A stretch of 64,000 bases of DNA, from contig CAWDME010000012.1 in the NCBI GenBank assembly GCA_963803335.1, positions 186,001-250,000 on the forward strand, given 5' to 3'. Made by a program: the position numbers and the translations under genes. The stretch is from DASSUW01 sp963803335. Lineage in GTDB: Bacteria; Actinomycetota; Thermoleophilia; Solirubrobacterales; Solirubrobacteraceae. Each line of letters starts with the position of its first letter. Position 1 is the stretch's first letter. Under the pieces are notes generated by a model. It saw nothing but the letters and a program-made list of their open reading frames with translations, searched no databases and was not told where the DNA came from. Of the stretch, positions 17,016-25,633 are shown piece after piece.

Positions 17016-17053
17016 GGCCAAACTGCGGCTGGGTACCCAGCCGCAGTTTGGCC
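17016..17053. terminator. Perfect 38-bp palindrome between convergent genes; repeat family member
   Basis: A 19-bp arm (ggccaaactgcggctgggt) is followed directly by its exact reverse complement. It sits between the convergent genes ending at 16994 and 17061, so it may terminate both. The core aactgcggctgggta recurs as the inverted ends of the element at 63807-63988, so this is a dispersed repeat as well as a possible terminator. Confidence 0.75.
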
Positions 17054-17060
17054 GTGGCCA

Positions 17061-17405
17061 CTAGTCGACTCGGGTCCGCGCACGTAGCGCGACGCCGCCG
17101 AGCAGGAGCCAGAACCCGGCGACCGCCGGCGTGATCGGGTCGTTGCCGGTGCGCGGGAGCTGCTGCGACGCCGCGACCGCCGGGGCGGCCGTCGGCACGG
17201 GTGCCGGCGCGGTCGTGGGCGCGGCCGGCGCGGGCGTCGAGGTCGGTGCCGGCGTTGGCGTCGCCTGGGCGCTGGACGGGTCCTGACCGCTGCCGAACGG
17301 GTCGGTGTACTGGTCGTCGCCCGGCGTCTGCGCGAGGGCGGCGCCCGGCAGCGCGAGGACGAACAAGGACGCTGCGATCGAGACGGAACGGCGAACGGCG
17401 CGCAC
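17061..17405 (-). CDS. Sortase-anchored (LPRTG) Pro/Thr/Ala-rich small cell-wall protein
   Basis: 114 residues. A signal peptide (about 1-25, ending GAALAQ) is followed by a low-complexity Pro/Ala/Thr stalk (about 45-85). The C-terminal sorting signal has LPRTG, a hydrophobic segment (ITPAVAGFWLLLGGVAL) and a basic end (RARTRVD). A class E/LPXTG sortase would cleave between T and G and attach the protein to the cell wall. No folded domain is visible. No sortase gene is in the window. GTG start at 17405, with TAGGCT on the minus strand about 10 nt upstream. Confidence 0.8.
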   Translation of the reverse strand: MRAVRRSVSIAASLFVLALPGAALAQTPGDDQYTDPFGSGQDPSSAQATPTPAPTSTPAPAAPTTAPAPVPTAAPAVAASQQLPRTGNDPITPAVAGFWLLLGGVALRARTRVD

Positions 17406-17518
17406 GATCCGCGCAAGCCTAGAGGACGGCTCCGGTAGTTTCCGCGCCCATCACCTCGACGCGCAGCCGCCTTGCAGCCTCCCCGACGGTCGCCGCCGCC
17501 GGCCTGGCAGCCGCCACG

Positions 17519-18880
17519 ATGGCGGCGAACGTCGTGTCGGTCGTCTTCACGATCGTCTTCACGCGGCTGCTCGGGACGGCCGACTACGGGTCGCTCGCCG
17601 CACTGTTGAACCTGACCGTGATCCTGCTCGTGCCGGGCTCGGCGCTCCAGGTCGCGGCGGCGCGCGAGGGCACGCTCGGGAGGCTCGGCGCCCGCGGCGA
17701 GCTCGCGGCCACGCTGCAGCGCTGGACGCGGCAGCTCCTGCTCGCACTCGCCGTGGTCGCCGCCGCGTCCGTGCTGCTGCGTGAGCCGCTGGCGGCGCTG
17801 CTCGACGTCAACCAATCGTGGGCCGCCGCGGCCGTGCCGGCGACCGCCTGCCTGTGGCTGCTCCTCTCGCTCCAGCGCGGGCTCCTGCAGGCGGCGCGCG
17901 CATACCGCGCTGTCGGGCTGAGCATCGTGCTCGAGGCACTCGGGCGGCTCAGCGCCGCGGTGATCCTCGTCGGCCTCGGCGGCGGGGTGACCGGCGCCTA
18001 CCTCGGCACGCTCGGCTCGTTCGCCGTCGTCGCGGCGGTGCTCGATCGCAGGCTGCGGCGCCGGCTCGGGCCACCCGCGACGGCAGCCGCGCCGCATCCC
18101 TTGCTCGCGCTGGCGCGTGACGCCGCGCTGCCGATCTTCGGCCTCACGGTCGTCGCCGCGCTCCAGAACGTCGACGTGATCCTGTCCCGCCACGTCCTCA
18201 GCGACGACGACGCGGGCGTCTACGCCGCAGCCACGGTGGCGGCCAAGGCGCTGGTCTGGATCGCCGCCGGCATCGGGATGTGGCTGCTCCCGGAGGCGCT
18301 GCACCGGCTCGCGAGCGGGCGTGACCCGCGGCCGGTGCTCGGCCGCGCGTTCGCGATCATCGGGCTGATCGCCGCGCCGGCGCTGACGGCGTACGCCATC
18401 GTGCCGCGGCTCGTGCTGCGGACGGCGTTCGGCAGCGAGTACGAGCCGGGCGCGGACATCCTGCTCGTGCTCGGCGTCGCCTACGGACTGCTCGCGCTCA
18501 CCTACCTCGCGGTGCAGTTCCTGCTCGGCATGGGGCGCCGCGCGCCGCTGTGGGGGCTGGCCGTCGTGGCCATCGCCGAGCCGCTGCTCCTGGCCGGCAC
18601 CGACAGCCTGAAGACGTTCGCCACGGCCGTGCTCGTCGTCCAGGCCGCCGCGGCGGTGATCGCCGTCGGCGCCGCGCTACTCGGTGGCCGCCAGCACCGC
18701 GGCGGCGAGCAGGATCGCGGTGAGCGAGACGGAGGGCAGCTCCCAGCCCCAGTCCAGGCACACGTGCACGGCCCAGGCGACGAGGCCGCCGAACGCGGCC
18801 GCAACGGCGCCGGGCGCCGCCCGCTGGAGTCGTACGGCGCCCGCGAGCACGCCGCCGACCATCAGCGCGAGCGCGAGTAG
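17519..18880 (+). CDS. MOP-type polysaccharide flippase (Wzx-like)
   Basis: 453 residues as read, with at least 11 hydrophobic helices. The N-terminus NVVSVVFTIVFTRLLGTADYGSLAAL matches Wzx/MATE lipid-linked oligosaccharide flippases. It resembles the flippase half of the fusion at 27048 (both have VPATxxLWxxLSxxRGxLQ). The hydrophobic frame continues upstream of the ATG to about 17450 without another ATG, GTG or TTG, so the true start may be non-canonical. The C-terminal 68 or so residues (GGRQHRGGEQDRGERDGG onward) are antisense to the O-antigen ligase gene and look non-native, as if the original stop was lost. Confidence 0.72.
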   Translation: MAANVVSVVFTIVFTRLLGTADYGSLAALLNLTVILLVPGSALQVAAAREGTLGRLGARGELAATLQRWTRQLLLALAVVAAASVLLREPLAALLDVNQSWAAAAVPATACLWLLLSLQRGLLQAARAYRAVGLSIVLEALGRLSAAVILVGLGGGVTGAYLGTLGSFAVVAAVLDRRLRRRLGPPATAAAPHPLLALARDAALPIFGLTVVAALQNVDVILSRHVLSDDDAGVYAAATVAAKALVWIAAGIGMWLLPEALHRLASGRDPRPVLGRAFAIIGLIAAPALTAYAIVPRLVLRTAFGSEYEPGADILLVLGVAYGLLALTYLAVQFLLGMGRRAPLWGLAVVAIAEPLLLAGTDSLKTFATAVLVVQAAAAVIAVGAALLGGRQHRGGEQDRGERDGGQLPAPVQAHVHGPGDEAAERGRNGAGRRPLESYGAREHAADHQRERE

Positions 18881-20080
18881 GCCGGCGAGCCCGAGCTCGG
18901 CGACCGTTTCGATCGGCAGCGAGTGGGCGTCGCGCGCCGCTTCCGCGATCGTCCGCTCGCGCAGCCACTCGACCTGGAAGGCGCCCGAGCCGGCGCCGAC
19001 CAGCGGGTGGTCGGCGAACGTCGAGAGCGCCACCTTCCAGTAGGCGAAGCGGTTGCTCTGCACGCTGCCGAGCCGCTCCGGCGTGGCGCCGAAGGCGGGC
19101 TCGTGATGGCTCGCGTCGGCCGCCACCACGAGCGCGACACAGCCCACGACGGCGATGACCGCGGCGGCGGCGAGCAGCCGCGGTCGCGGCAGCGGGACCA
19201 GCCGCGTGTCCTCGCGCCGCGCGAGCGCGCGCTGGGCAAGTGCGGCGCCCGCAGCGGCGGCGGCGATCACGGCCGCCAGTACCGCGCCCTGCGCCGTGCG
19301 CGCGCCCTCGAGGTCCTTGACCGCGGGCAGCAGCGCGGCCACCACGCCGGCCACCGCCGCCGCGGCCAGCACGGCGATCGCCGCCCGCAGCTGCGCGCGC
19401 GACGGCCGCGCCAGCAGCAGGACGGCGACGCCCGCGGCGGCAGCGAGCAGGGCGCCGCGCGAGAAGCTGAGGATCAGGCCCGCGCCGAGCGTGCTCGCCC
19501 CGGCCGCAGCGATCATGCGGGTGCGCTGCGGGCGCGTGGGATCGCCCGCCAGCCCGGCGCACAGCACGAGGCCGATGGCCGCGATCGCCCCCATCGCGTT
19601 CCAGTAGCCGAGCGGCGCCTGCAGCCGGCCGCCGGCCGCGCGCGAGCGCTCGAGCGTGACCAGCCACGGCGCCAGCCGCTCGGACAGCCCCACGAGCACG
19701 ATCGCGAACGCGCTCGCGGCGAGCACCGGCTCCACCGCGCGCGCGGCCCCCGACCGCAGCAGCGCGATGCCGGCCACGAGCGCGCCGAGGTACAGCGCCA
19801 CGCGCTCGGCGTCGGCGTACGTGACCGCGGCGAGTGGCGCCCAGGCGAGCGACAGCAACGTCAGCGCCAGCAGGCCCGCCAGACCGCCGAGCGCAAGGCG
19901 GCCGGGAACGCCGCGCGGCAGCGGCGCCGGCGCGAGGACGGCCGCGAGAGCGGCGAGCAGCCACGCCACGATCGCGGCCGCGACGCGGGCGTCCGGGTCG
20001 TAGCCGCCGTGGAAGAACGCCAGCACCAACGGCAGCGCGAGCAGCGCTCCGGCAGCGACGGCGAGCGGCAGACGGCGCAT
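18677..20080 (-). CDS. O-antigen ligase / polymerase (Wzy-WaaL) family membrane protein
   Basis: 467 residues, about 12 helices. The periplasmic Wzy_C signature ADHPLVGAGSGAFQVEW lies near residue 350, with DAHSLPIETVAELGLAGLLA following, which is typical of O-antigen ligases (HxxxxxxxxExG). It joins or polymerises lipid-linked glycan on the outer face of the membrane. It is convergent with the flippase and overlaps its reading frame by about 200 nt; divergent from the AftD-like gene with a 38-nt gap. Confidence 0.82.
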   Translation of the reverse strand: MRRLPLAVAAGALLALPLVLAFFHGGYDPDARVAAAIVAWLLAALAAVLAPAPLPRGVPGRLALGGLAGLLALTLLSLAWAPLAAVTYADAERVALYLGALVAGIALLRSGAARAVEPVLAASAFAIVLVGLSERLAPWLVTLERSRAAGGRLQAPLGYWNAMGAIAAIGLVLCAGLAGDPTRPQRTRMIAAAGASTLGAGLILSFSRGALLAAAAGVAVLLLARPSRAQLRAAIAVLAAAAVAGVVAALLPAVKDLEGARTAQGAVLAAVIAAAAAGAALAQRALARREDTRLVPLPRPRLLAAAAVIAVVGCVALVVAADASHHEPAFGATPERLGSVQSNRFAYWKVALSTFADHPLVGAGSGAFQVEWLRERTIAEAARDAHSLPIETVAELGLAGLLALALMVGGVLAGAVRLQRAAPGAVAAAFGGLVAWAVHVCLDWGWELPSVSLTAILLAAAVLAATE

Positions 20081-20118
20081 GGAACCCGGCAGGCTACGGC
20101 AGTACCCTGCGGCGCCCG

Positions 20119-23100
20119 ATGCCTCGCCCGCCGCTCCAGCGCCACATCACCGCGGCGCGGCGCGACCGGCTCCTCATGGCCGTGCTCGCCTTCGCCGTCG
20201 CGCTCGCCCAGCGACCCGGCATCGCGACGTCGGACACCAAGATCGACCTCCACGTCGATCCCGTGGGCTTCCTGGCGGACGTCGCATCGGTGTGGACGCC
20301 GACCGGCGACCTCGGGCACGTGCACAGCGGCCAGTACGCGGGCTACCTGTTCCCGATGGGGCCGTTCTTCGCGCTCGGCCACCTGCTCGGCCTGGCGCCG
20401 TGGCTGATCCACGCGCTCTGGCTCGGCCTGCTGCTGGCGGTCGCGGCCACCGGCGCGATGCGGCTGAGCGATGCGCTGCTGCCGCGCGGCGGCACGCCCG
20501 CGCGCCTGGTGGCGGGCGCGCTCGTGCTGCTCAACCCGTACGTCGTCGTGTTCGCGAACCGCACGTCGGTGACGCTGCTGGCCTACGCGCTGCTCCCGTG
20601 GATGCTGCTGGCCGTCCACCGGGGGCTGCGCCACCCGCGCAGCTGGTGGTGGCCCGCGGCGGCGTCGCTGATCGTCGCGTCGGCCGGCGGCGGCGTGAAC
20701 ACGGCCGTGCTCGCGTGGCTGCTGCTCGCGCCGGTGGCGCTGCTCGCCTACGAGCCGGCGATCGGGGCGGTGAGGTGGCGCGACGCGCGCGGCTTCGCGC
20801 TGCGGACGGTCGCCTGCCTCGCCGTGACGTCGCTGTGGTGGGTCACGCCGGTGGTCATCCACGCGCTCTACGGCCGCGACTTCCTCCCCTTCACCGAGCA
20901 GCCGGGCGTGATCTGGAGCACCACCTCGGCCTCCGAGGTGCTGCGGCTGATGGGCTATTGGACGTCGTACATCGGCGTCGGCTACACCGGCGACCTGCGG
21001 CCGTTCACCAGCGACGCCGGCGTGATGCTGTTCAACCCGGCGGTGATCGTCGCGACGCTGCTCGTGCCAGCGCTCGTGGCGGCTGGGCTGCTTGCGGCGC
21101 GGCGGTGGGCGTACGCGCCGTTCTTCCTCGGCCTGCTGCTGGCGGGGGCGGTGATCGTCATGGCCGGCTACCCGGACGGGACGCCGTTGCGGCGCGCCGC
21201 GCTGGCCGTGTACTTCCACGTGCACACGACGCAGTTCCTGCGCACCACCTACAAGGCGGCGCCGCTGCTCGTGATCGCGTTCGCGCTGCTCGCCGCGGCC
21301 GCCGCGCCCGTGGCGTGGGCACGGCTGCGCGGCGCCTGGCGGCCGGTCGCGGTTGTCGCCGCCGTCGGCGTGCTCGCGCTGTCGGCGTGGCCGCTCGTGC
21401 GCGGGCAGGCGGTCGACTCGCAGCTCGCCTGGAAGCGGATCCCGCCCGCCTGGACCGACGCCGCGACCGACCTCGACAAGGATCTCCCGCGCAACACGCG
21501 CGCCGTCGTGTTGCCGGGCCAGCTGTTCGCCGTGTACCAGTGGGGGCAGACCGTCGACCCGATCCTGCCCGCGCTGAGCGACCGGCCGGTCGCCGCCCGC
21601 ACGGACCTGGTCTACGGCGACCGCCGCTCGGTCGACCTGCTGTGGGCGGTCGACGGGCTCGTGCAGCAGGAACGCACGGTGCGCGGTCAGTTGCCGCCGC
21701 TGCTGGCGCTGCTGGGCGCCGGCGCCGTGGTGACGGGCTCTGACGACAACCGCGCCCGCAGCGGCGCGATCGTGCCCGCGGGCGCGGCGCGCCAGCTCGC
21801 GCTCGGCGGGCTCGGCGCGCCCGACCGCACGTACGGGCGGCCCCGGGCGGCCCCGGTGGAGGCGGGCACGATCGGCCCGCGGCTGCGCGTGCCCGAGGTC
21901 GCGCGCCGCGACCTGGCGGCGGGTCCCGGCATCGTCCGCGTGCTGCCGCGCGCTCCGCAGACGCTCGTCGACGGCTCCGCGGAGACCCTCACCGGGCTGG
22001 CCGCGCTCGGCGGCCTCGACCCCGATCGCCCGCTCGCCTACGCGGCCGACCGGACGACCGAGGAGCTGCGCGCCGCTGCCCGGTCCGGCGCCGATGTCGT
22101 GATCGGCGACGGCAACCGACGGCGCGTGATCGTGGCGTCGCGGGCGCGCCAGGAGGTCGGGCCGACGCTCACCGCCGGCGACGCGATCCCGGCCGACGCG
22201 GCCGTGCTCGACCCGCTCGAGGCGGGCACGCGCGCGCAGACCGTCGCCGAGTACGACGGCATCCGCTCCGTCCGCGAGGACCCGCTGCCGGGCGTCACCC
22301 AGTTCCCCGAGCACCGGCCGTTCGCGGCCATCGACGGCGACCCGTCGACCTCATGGATCGCGCCCGGGCACGTCGACTTCGAGCGCAACTGGCTCGAAGT
22401 CGAGTTCACGGCACCGCGCAACGTCCCGTACGTCGACCTGCTGCCGCACGCGGACTCGCTCGGCCGCACCGCGCAGGTCGAGATCGCCGGCCGCCGGTAC
22501 GACGTAAAGCCGGGCTGGAACCGCCTACGCACGGACCTGCACGGCGCCGCGAAGCTGCGCGTCCTGATCTCGCGCGTGGAGCGCGCGCCCGGCGTCTCCC
22601 GCGGCGACAGCGGAATCGACGAGCTGCGCATCCCCGGCGTCCATGCGCGTGAGTGGCTGCGGCCGCCGCGCGTGCTCGAGGATGCGCTGCGCGGCGAGGA
22701 TCTCGCCCGCTCTTCGCTCAGCTACGTGTTCGAGCGGACGACGGGCGCGACGCCGTTCCGGCGCGACGTCGCGACCGGCGCGCCGCAGGCGCGGCTGGTG
22801 CGCGACCGCGGCGATGCCGAGACGCAGATCGGCCGCCGGATCACGCCGCCGGCCGCGCGCCGCTACCAGGCGGACGGCTGGGCGACGATCTCGACGTCGG
22901 CGCCGGACCCGGCGCTCGATGCCCTGGCCGGCACGCACGGCGGCCCGTTCGCATCGTCCGGGCGCTTCGAGGGCAACGCGGGGCGGCGCGCCTCACGCGC
23001 CTTCGACGGCGACCCGGGCACGGCCTGGATCGCGCCGTGGCGATCGCCAACCGCGGTTCGGTCCGCGCGTGCGACAGGCGGTCCGCGGTCTCCGGCCGAG

Positions 23101-24441
23101 ACGTGGCTGCGCTGGGAGGTCCCGCGCGAGATCGCGGTGCGCCGCCTGACGCTGCGGCCCGCGACGGGCGTCCGCCGCCCGACCGAGGTCCGCCTCCGCG
23201 CGGGCTCGGCGGGAGTGAGCGCGCCGGTGGCGGCGGACGGGACGGTCGCGCTGCCGCAACCAGTCCGCGGGCGGGTGTTCCGGCTCGACGTGCTCGCCGC
23301 GCGTTTCCCGCCCGGCACGCTGGGCCGCGTGCGCCAGCGCCGCGCCGTGGGCATCGCCGAGGTGGTCGGCACCGGCGCGCGCGCGACCGACGAGCCGGCG
23401 CGGCCCGGCGCCGGGGGCGATCGCGGCGCGACGCGGCTCAGCGCCCCCTGCGGCCTGCTCCGCGTTCGCACGGGCGGGCAGATCCTGCGGCTGCGCCCGG
23501 TCGGCTCGGTGGCGACGCTCGACGCGGGCCGGCCGCTGCGGGTCGAGCCGTGCGGCGCCCCCACTGCGCTGCCGGCGGGCCGGCTCGACGTCACCACCGA
23601 GTCGAATGTCCTCGCCCCGTACTGGCTGCGGCTGCGGTCCCCGGCGCCCGCCGGGCTGCCGGCACCGACCGGCGGCGGCCGCGTCGTCGACCCGGGCACG
23701 CTCGGCCGCTCACACGTCAACGGCGTGCGCGTGGCGCTGGACGGGCCGAGCCGGCTCGTGCTCGCCGAGGGCTACGACCGCGGCTGGCGCGCCTGGTGCG
23801 ACGGCCGCGCGCTCGGCGCGCCCGAGCCCGAGGCCGCGTACGGCAACGGCTGGAACGTCGACGCCGGCTGCACGTCGGTCCGCTTCGCCTACGCGCCCGA
23901 CCGCGTCATGCGCATCGCGCTGATCGTGTCCGGGGGCGCGTGCCTGCTCGTGCTCGCGCTGCTGCTCCTTCGCCGCCCGCCGGCGCCGCGGCCCGAGCCC
24001 GACCTGGCGCCGTTCGGCGCCGTCGACCCGCCGCCGGTGGCGTGGCGCCGCGCCGCCGGGATCGGCATCGTCGCGGGCGCCGCCGGGGCCGCGCTGATCG
24101 CCCTGCGCGCCGGGCCGCCGGTGGCGCTCGCGGCCGTTCTCGTCGCCCGTTACGGGATCGGGGCGCGGCCCCTGATCCTCGGCGCCGCGGGCCTGCTCGG
24201 CATCGCCGTCCCCGCCGCCTACCTGCTTTTCACGCCCGACGACCGCGGCGGCTACGCGTTCTCCTATGCCGGCGAGCTGATCGGCGCGCACTGGCTGGCC
24301 GTCGCCGCGCTCGTGCTGCTCGCGCTGGTGCTGTGGCGGATCGTCAGCGGACGGAGGGCGCCGGCGCCACCGCCGGCTCGACCGGCACATGGGAGTCAGG
24401 GTCGCGCACCGGCTGCGCCCGATCCGGAACCAGCCGCTTGA
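20119..24441 (+). CDS. AftD-like (DUF3367) alpha-arabinofuranosyltransferase with carbohydrate-binding modules
   Basis: 1440 residues. An N-terminal GT-C membrane domain (about 20-460) begins with SDTKIDLHVDPVGFLADVAS and the GHVHSGQYAGYLFPMGPFFA segment, the hallmark of mycobacterial AftD. In GT-C enzymes the Asp pair of the first loop (here SDTKIDL) is catalytic. A long extracytoplasmic part has two discoidin-like (F5/8 type C) modules (about 725-860, with AIDGDPSTSWIAPG, and about 940-1080, with AFDGDPGTAWIAPW). Four or five helices follow near 1260-1415. AftD adds branching alpha-1,3-arabinofuranose using decaprenyl-phospho-arabinose. The 3' end overlaps the convergent acyltransferase by 98 nt. 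Start ATG 20119; further in-frame codons upstream lie antisense to the ligase gene. Confidence 0.82.
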   Translation: MPRPPLQRHITAARRDRLLMAVLAFAVALAQRPGIATSDTKIDLHVDPVGFLADVASVWTPTGDLGHVHSGQYAGYLFPMGPFFALGHLLGLAPWLIHALWLGLLLAVAATGAMRLSDALLPRGGTPARLVAGALVLLNPYVVVFANRTSVTLLAYALLPWMLLAVHRGLRHPRSWWWPAAASLIVASAGGGVNTAVLAWLLLAPVALLAYEPAIGAVRWRDARGFALRTVACLAVTSLWWVTPVVIHALYGRDFLPFTEQPGVIWSTTSASEVLRLMGYWTSYIGVGYTGDLRPFTSDAGVMLFNPAVIVATLLVPALVAAGLLAARRWAYAPFFLGLLLAGAVIVMAGYPDGTPLRRAALAVYFHVHTTQFLRTTYKAAPLLVIAFALLAAAAAPVAWARLRGAWRPVAVVAAVGVLALSAWPLVRGQAVDSQLAWKRIPPAWTDAATDLDKDLPRNTRAVVLPGQLFAVYQWGQTVDPILPALSDRPVAARTDLVYGDRRSVDLLWAVDGLVQQERTVRGQLPPLLALLGAGAVVTGSDDNRARSGAIVPAGAARQLALGGLGAPDRTYGRPRAAPVEAGTIGPRLRVPEVARRDLAAGPGIVRVLPRAPQTLVDGSAETLTGLAALGGLDPDRPLAYAADRTTEELRAAARSGADVVIGDGNRRRVIVASRARQEVGPTLTAGDAIPADAAVLDPLEAGTRAQTVAEYDGIRSVREDPLPGVTQFPEHRPFAAIDGDPSTSWIAPGHVDFERNWLEVEFTAPRNVPYVDLLPHADSLGRTAQVEIAGRRYDVKPGWNRLRTDLHGAAKLRVLISRVERAPGVSRGDSGIDELRIPGVHAREWLRPPRVLEDALRGEDLARSSLSYVFERTTGATPFRRDVATGAPQARLVRDRGDAETQIGRRITPPAARRYQADGWATISTSAPDPALDALAGTHGGPFASSGRFEGNAGRRASRAFDGDPGTAWIAPWRSPTAVRSARATGGPRSPAETWLRWEVPREIAVRRLTLRPATGVRRPTEVRLRAGSAGVSAPVAADGTVALPQPVRGRVFRLDVLAARFPPGTLGRVRQRRAVGIAEVVGTGARATDEPARPGAGGDRGATRLSAPCGLLRVRTGGQILRLRPVGSVATLDAGRPLRVEPCGAPTALPAGRLDVTTESNVLAPYWLRLRSPAPAGLPAPTGGGRVVDPGTLGRSHVNGVRVALDGPSRLVLAEGYDRGWRAWCDGRALGAPEPEAAYGNGWNVDAGCTSVRFAYAPDRVMRIALIVSGGACLLVLALLLLRRPPAPRPEPDLAPFGAVDPPPVAWRRAAGIGIVAGAAGAALIALRAGPPVALAAVLVARYGIGARPLILGAAGLLGIAVPAAYLLFTPDDRGGYAFSYAGELIGAHWLAVAALVLLALVLWRIVSGRRAPAPPPARPAHGSQGRAPAAPDPEPAA

Positions 24442-25633
24442 GCCGCAACAGCGGCCGCTCCAGCCACCGCCACGAGATCGCCGACACGATCACCGCGACG
24501 CCGACGCCGACCAGCAGGTACTCGAGGAAGTCGACGTACGTGCCGTCGCGCCCGATGCGGCCGGCGACCTTCTCCATTACCGCGTTGTGCCAGAGGTAGA
24601 TGCCGTACGAGATGACACCGAGGTAGAGCAGCGTTGAGTGACCGAGCACGCGGCGTACCGCACCCTCGCGGGCGGGCCCGAAGACGGCGGGCAGCAGGAC
24701 GCCGACCGCGACGGCGGCGTACAGCCAGTGCCGGCCGAGGTACTGCGCGGCGGTCATCCGCGCGTCGAGGCGGTTCTGGGCCGACAGCCCGATCCCCACC
24801 GACACGAGCGCGAAGGCGGCCGCCGCCCCCAGCCAGGGCACCCACGGGCGCGCGCCGATCCAGGCAGCCGGCCGCCACATCCGCCCGTCGCGCTCGGCCG
24901 CGACGCTCACCACGGCGAGCGCCATCCCGAGCGCGAAGTGGTCGAGGTAGGCCGGCAGCCACACCAGCATGCGCGACGTGTTGGCGTGCTCGGGGTCCGC
25001 GGCGCCCAGCACCGCCACCAGCGTCCACGCCACGCCGACGGCGGCGAGGGCGACGAGGGCCAGCAGCTCGCTGCGCACCGACCCTCCCGGGCGCCGGCGC
25101 AGCATCAGCGCCCACAGCGGCAGCAGCGCGTAGAACGTCACCTCCACGCACAGCGTCCACGCCTGCGCGATGCCGCCCAGCGCGAGGTCGCCGTAGATCT
25201 GCAGGAAGCCGTAGTAGGCGACCGCGTGGCCCGGCTCGAACGTGTCCGGCTTCGGGGTCACCAGCGCGATCACGGTCAGCGCGACCCAGTACGCGGGCAC
25301 GATCCGCAGCACGCGCCGCCAGCCGTACGCGATCGCGCGTGGAGGCGGCCTGCCGAGCAGCCGCGAGCGCACGAACGGCCGGTAGAGCAGGAAGCCCGAG
25401 AGGACGAAGAAGATCGTCACGCCGACGTCGAGCCGCGTAAGGAACGGCGCGGCGGCGCTCCCGGTGAGCGTGATGTTCGACCAGAACGCGGCGTGGAAGA
25501 CGAGCACGCTGAGCGCGGCGATCGCCCGCACCGAGTCGAGCAGCGGGAAGCGGACCCACTTGACTTCGTCGTCGGGCACAGGCACCCGCTTGGTTTCGTC
25601 GTCGGGCACAGACGGCGCCTTCAGTACGGCCAC
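24344..25633 (-). CDS. Acyltransferase 3 family membrane O-acyltransferase
   Basis: 429 residues, about 10 helices. PLLDSVRAIAALSVLVFHAA (helix 1, with the conserved His), LSGFLLYRPF and GWRRVLRIVPAYW (R-rich loop) are the acyltransferase_3/OafA signature. Such proteins move acyl groups from acyl-CoA to surface sugars. The GTG at 25633 overlaps the methyltransferase stop; a CTG at 25624 is possible. The N-terminus has a tandem decapeptide (VPDDETKRVP then VPDDEVKWVR), coded by a 30-bp direct repeat. C-terminal Pro-rich tail. Confidence 0.88.
   Translation of the reverse strand: MAVLKAPSVPDDETKRVPVPDDEVKWVRFPLLDSVRAIAALSVLVFHAAFWSNITLTGSAAAPFLTRLDVGVTIFFVLSGFLLYRPFVRSRLLGRPPPRAIAYGWRRVLRIVPAYWVALTVIALVTPKPDTFEPGHAVAYYGFLQIYGDLALGGIAQAWTLCVEVTFYALLPLWALMLRRRPGGSVRSELLALVALAAVGVAWTLVAVLGAADPEHANTSRMLVWLPAYLDHFALGMALAVVSVAAERDGRMWRPAAWIGARPWVPWLGAAAAFALVSVGIGLSAQNRLDARMTAAQYLGRHWLYAAVAVGVLLPAVFGPAREGAVRRVLGHSTLLYLGVISYGIYLWHNAVMEKVAGRIGRDGTYVDFLEYLLVGVGVAVIVSAISWRWLERPLLRLKRLVPDRAQPVRDPDSHVPVEPAVAPAPSVR

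Noticed and set aside
19861..22314. An 817-codon minus-strand frame antisense to the AftD-like gene
   Set aside because: Antisense shadow rich in Arg, Gln and His. Its last part is out of frame with the O-antigen ligase and only duplicates its region.
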